DNA of 5,655 nt from Chloroflexota bacterium (GTDB taxonomy: Bacteria; Chloroflexota; Dehalococcoidia; GIF9; UBA5629). Position numbers and translations under genes: made by a program. The stretch spans positions 1 through 5,655 of the forward strand of contig JAPLHI010000115.1 in the NCBI GenBank assembly GCA_026389695.1. Reading direction: 5' to 3'. The notes beneath the pieces are model-generated. The model ran no database searches. It saw nothing but the letters and a program-made list of their open reading frames with translations, and had not been told where the DNA came from. Positions 4,024-5,655 of this stretch are shown in pieces (within the stretch, counting starts at the first letter, position 1; the number at the start of each line of letters is the position of its first letter).

Positions 4024-5655
4024 ATGTTACAAAGGCTTACAGGTCCGGTAATCGCCCTTCTTCTTATCTTAGTGCTGACTTCACCTGTGCCGGCTTTGAA
4101 CTCGACCCTGGTGCCGGAATCGACTGCTTGGGCCCAGGAAGAAGGTGCAATCGAGGTGTCGACTGATAGCGCCAGTAATATAACGACCAACTCTGCTACA
4201 CTTAACGGCTTCCTGAGTTCCCTCGGCCCTTACCAATCAGTAGTCGTATACTTCGAATGGAGCAATGGGAGTACAACTCAGCAGACCATGAGTACACCGG
4301 GCCCCTTCAGCCATTATGTAAGCGGCCTCAGTATGGGTACTACATACCAGTTCCGCGCAGTTGCGCTCGCCCCCATACCGGGAGGGCAGAAAGCCGAAGG
4401 CGCCTATGTCTCCTTTGAAACGCAGCATGCAGTTCCCCAGGCACCAATTCAGGTTGAAACAAGCGCAGCTTCCAGCGTCACACAGAACTCGGCAATACTT
4501 CACGGTTATTTGTCATCCATGGGATCATATACTGCTGTCAAGGTCTGGTTTGAGTACGGCCCTTCTACAGGCTATGGTGCTAACTCAGGCGAGCAGGTGA
4601 TGAGCTCGCCTGGCGCTTTCAGTATCCCCATATCGGGCCTTAATCAGAATACAACCTATTATTTCCGAGCTGTGGCCCTGCCAACGGTTATCGGAGTATC
4701 GGCGGTGCGCGGTTCGCCCGGTTCTTTTACCACGGCGGGTGGCGGCGGTAGCCTGAGCGTCAGCACCGGAGCCGAGTCAAATGTCACGGCCACATCCGCC
4801 ACTATTATGGGTTACCTTAACACGATAGGCGGCTACCAGAGCGCCAATGTCTGGTTCCAGTGGGGTCCGACAACCGCCTATGGACAGATAACCGCCATGC
4901 AGACGATGTATTCCCCGGGTATGTTCAATGCCAACCTTCAGGGTTTGACACCGGGGACCACGTACCATTTCCGTGCCCTAGCAGTACCCAATGCAGCGGG
5001 CGGCGTGACCGCTAACGGTTTTGACAGCGTTTTCACCACTTCATTCGCACCCTCGGTTTCGGTAAGCACAGGTCCGGCCTCACAAACGACGGCTAATTCA
5101 GCACTGGTGAGCGGCTATCTTAATAATATGGGCTCGACTAATACTGTCTATGTCTGGTTTGAGTACGGTACAGATACTACCTTCGGCAATACGACCTCAC
5201 AGCAGGCAATGGGCGCACCGGGCAATTTTACAGCCAGTTTAACCAGGCTGGCGCCGGGTGTCACCTACTATTTCCGCGCAGCAGCTTTTTCCAACGGCAT
5301 GACTACACACGGGCAGCAAAGCTCTTTTAGAACAACTTCTGCCTCGCCAGTGTCAATATCCACCAGTACGGCCAGCGGCATTGACTCGACCGTAGCCACG
5401 TTGAATGGTTATATCGACAGTATGGGAACCGCCAGATCCGTACAGGTATGGTTCAATTACGGCACTACATCGGATTATGGTATGACATCGCAGGCCCAGA
5501 CGTTTTCCGGGTCGGGGCCTTTCTCTTCAACGATATCCGGCCTGAGCCAGGGTACAACATACTATTTTCAGGCCGTTGGGCAGGCTCCGGACGGATCAAA
5601 CGCTTATGGCAATCAGGGCACCTTCACAACGGTGGGAACTTCTAAGCTGGCTGTG
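4024..5655 (+). CDS. Secreted protein with at least five FN3-like repeats (3' end outside window)
   Basis: An open frame of 544 codons without stop runs off the right edge. The start ATG has GGAGG at 4014-4018, five bases upstream. Residues 1-24 form a signal peptide: R4, a hydrophobic core LLLILVL, then PVPA; cleavage could also occur after AWA at residue 37. From about residue 41 there are five repeats of roughly 98-102 residues with a shared plan: SATLNGYL..MG, VWFEYG, YG, PG.F, GL..GTTYYFRAVA and a closing FTT. This is the fibronectin-III-like beta-sandwich pattern seen in bacterial surface proteins, usually acting as spacers or binding modules. The visible part is rich in Ser, Thr and Gly, has three lysines, and contains no cysteine. 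After repeat five the sequence (GTSKLAV) departs from the repeat opening, so another domain may follow. Role is probably cell-surface or extracellular; ligand and anchor are not visible. The gene is divergent from the TPR gene. Confidence 0.88.
   Translation, partial: MLQRLTGPVIALLLILVLTSPVPALNSTLVPESTAWAQEEGAIEVSTDSASNITTNSATLNGFLSSLGPYQSVVVYFEWSNGSTTQQTMSTPGPFSHYVSGLSMGTTYQFRAVALAPIPGGQKAEGAYVSFETQHAVPQAPIQVETSAASSVTQNSAILHGYLSSMGSYTAVKVWFEYGPSTGYGANSGEQVMSSPGAFSIPISGLNQNTTYYFRAVALPTVIGVSAVRGSPGSFTTAGGGGSLSVSTGAESNVTATSATIMGYLNTIGGYQSANVWFQWGPTTAYGQITAMQTMYSPGMFNANLQGLTPGTTYHFRALAVPNAAGGVTANGFDSVFTTSFAPSVSVSTGPASQTTANSALVSGYLNNMGSTNTVYVWFEYGTDTTFGNTTSQQAMGAPGNFTASLTRLAPGVTYYFRAAAFSNGMTTHGQQSSFRTTSASPVSISTSTASGIDSTVATLNGYIDSMGTARSVQVWFNYGTTSDYGMTSQAQTFSGSGPFSSTISGLSQGTTYYFQAVGQAPDGSNAYGNQGTFTTVGTSKLAV
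4144..5631 (+). repeat. Tandem array of five FN3-like protein repeats
   Basis: Repeats begin near 4144, 4447, 4753, 5050 and 5347. The conserved VWF aromatic (Y in the first copy) falls at 4249, 4546, 4852, 5155 and 5449, giving steps of 297, 306, 303 and 294 bases. The copies are similar in protein but clearly diverged in DNA, so the array is old rather than freshly duplicated. Copy one is the most diverged, with YFEWSNG in place of VWFEYG and without the usual second YG. Confidence 0.85.

Noticed and set aside
4144..5631. CRISPR array or recent tandem DNA duplication suggested by ~300-bp periodicity
   Set aside because: The period reflects protein domains of about 100 residues in one open frame, and the DNA copies are strongly diverged.

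Overview
The window holds five genes on both strands, with moderate GC and bacterial-style Shine-Dalgarno sites. An anaerobe is suggested by the rubrerythrin/rubredoxin module. The ArsA-type ATPase, the TPR lipoprotein-like protein and the style of the secreted Ser/Thr-rich fibronectin-III-like repeats together recall Chloroflexota of the Dehalococcoidia type. That assignment comes from general familiarity, not a search, and is tentative.

Layout. Positions 1-484 (+) are the 3' end of an ArsA/GET3-family ATPase gene. Positions 485-685 lie between convergent genes and are packed with short repeat elements: an AATTCCAA direct-repeat element, an imperfect 81-bp palindrome of the GTCATTGCGAG type, and a short hairpin that may end transcription of the next gene. 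On the minus strand a two-gene unit follows: a GNAT acetyltransferase (2828-2193) whose end overlaps the start of a long M20 metallohydrolase gene (2221-686). Upstream, also on the minus strand, is an exported protein made of seven TPR repeats (3754-2906), which seems to have its own promoter and terminator. A 269-bp divergent control region separates it from a plus-strand gene starting at 4024. That gene encodes a secreted protein with at least five FN3-like repeats of about 100 residues and runs off the right edge.

The most unusual object is the 511-residue protein at 2221-686. A complete M20 (ArgE/DapE-type) peptidase/deacylase domain with all expected metal ligands runs in frame into a rubrerythrin four-helix diiron domain and a C-terminal rubredoxin-like two-CxxC site. 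The join falls inside a helix, so the last M20 helix takes the place of the first rubrerythrin helix, and the usual first glutamate ligand of the diiron site is lost. This is either an unusual natural fusion coupling hydrolase and peroxide/redox chemistry, or an in-frame deletion joining two neighbouring genes. Its coupling to an acetyltransferase gene suggests, but does not prove, an acylation/deacylation pair.

The divergent region 3755-4023 also deserves attention: a two-part nested inverted repeat surrounds the likely promoter of the secreted-repeat gene and looks like an operator.
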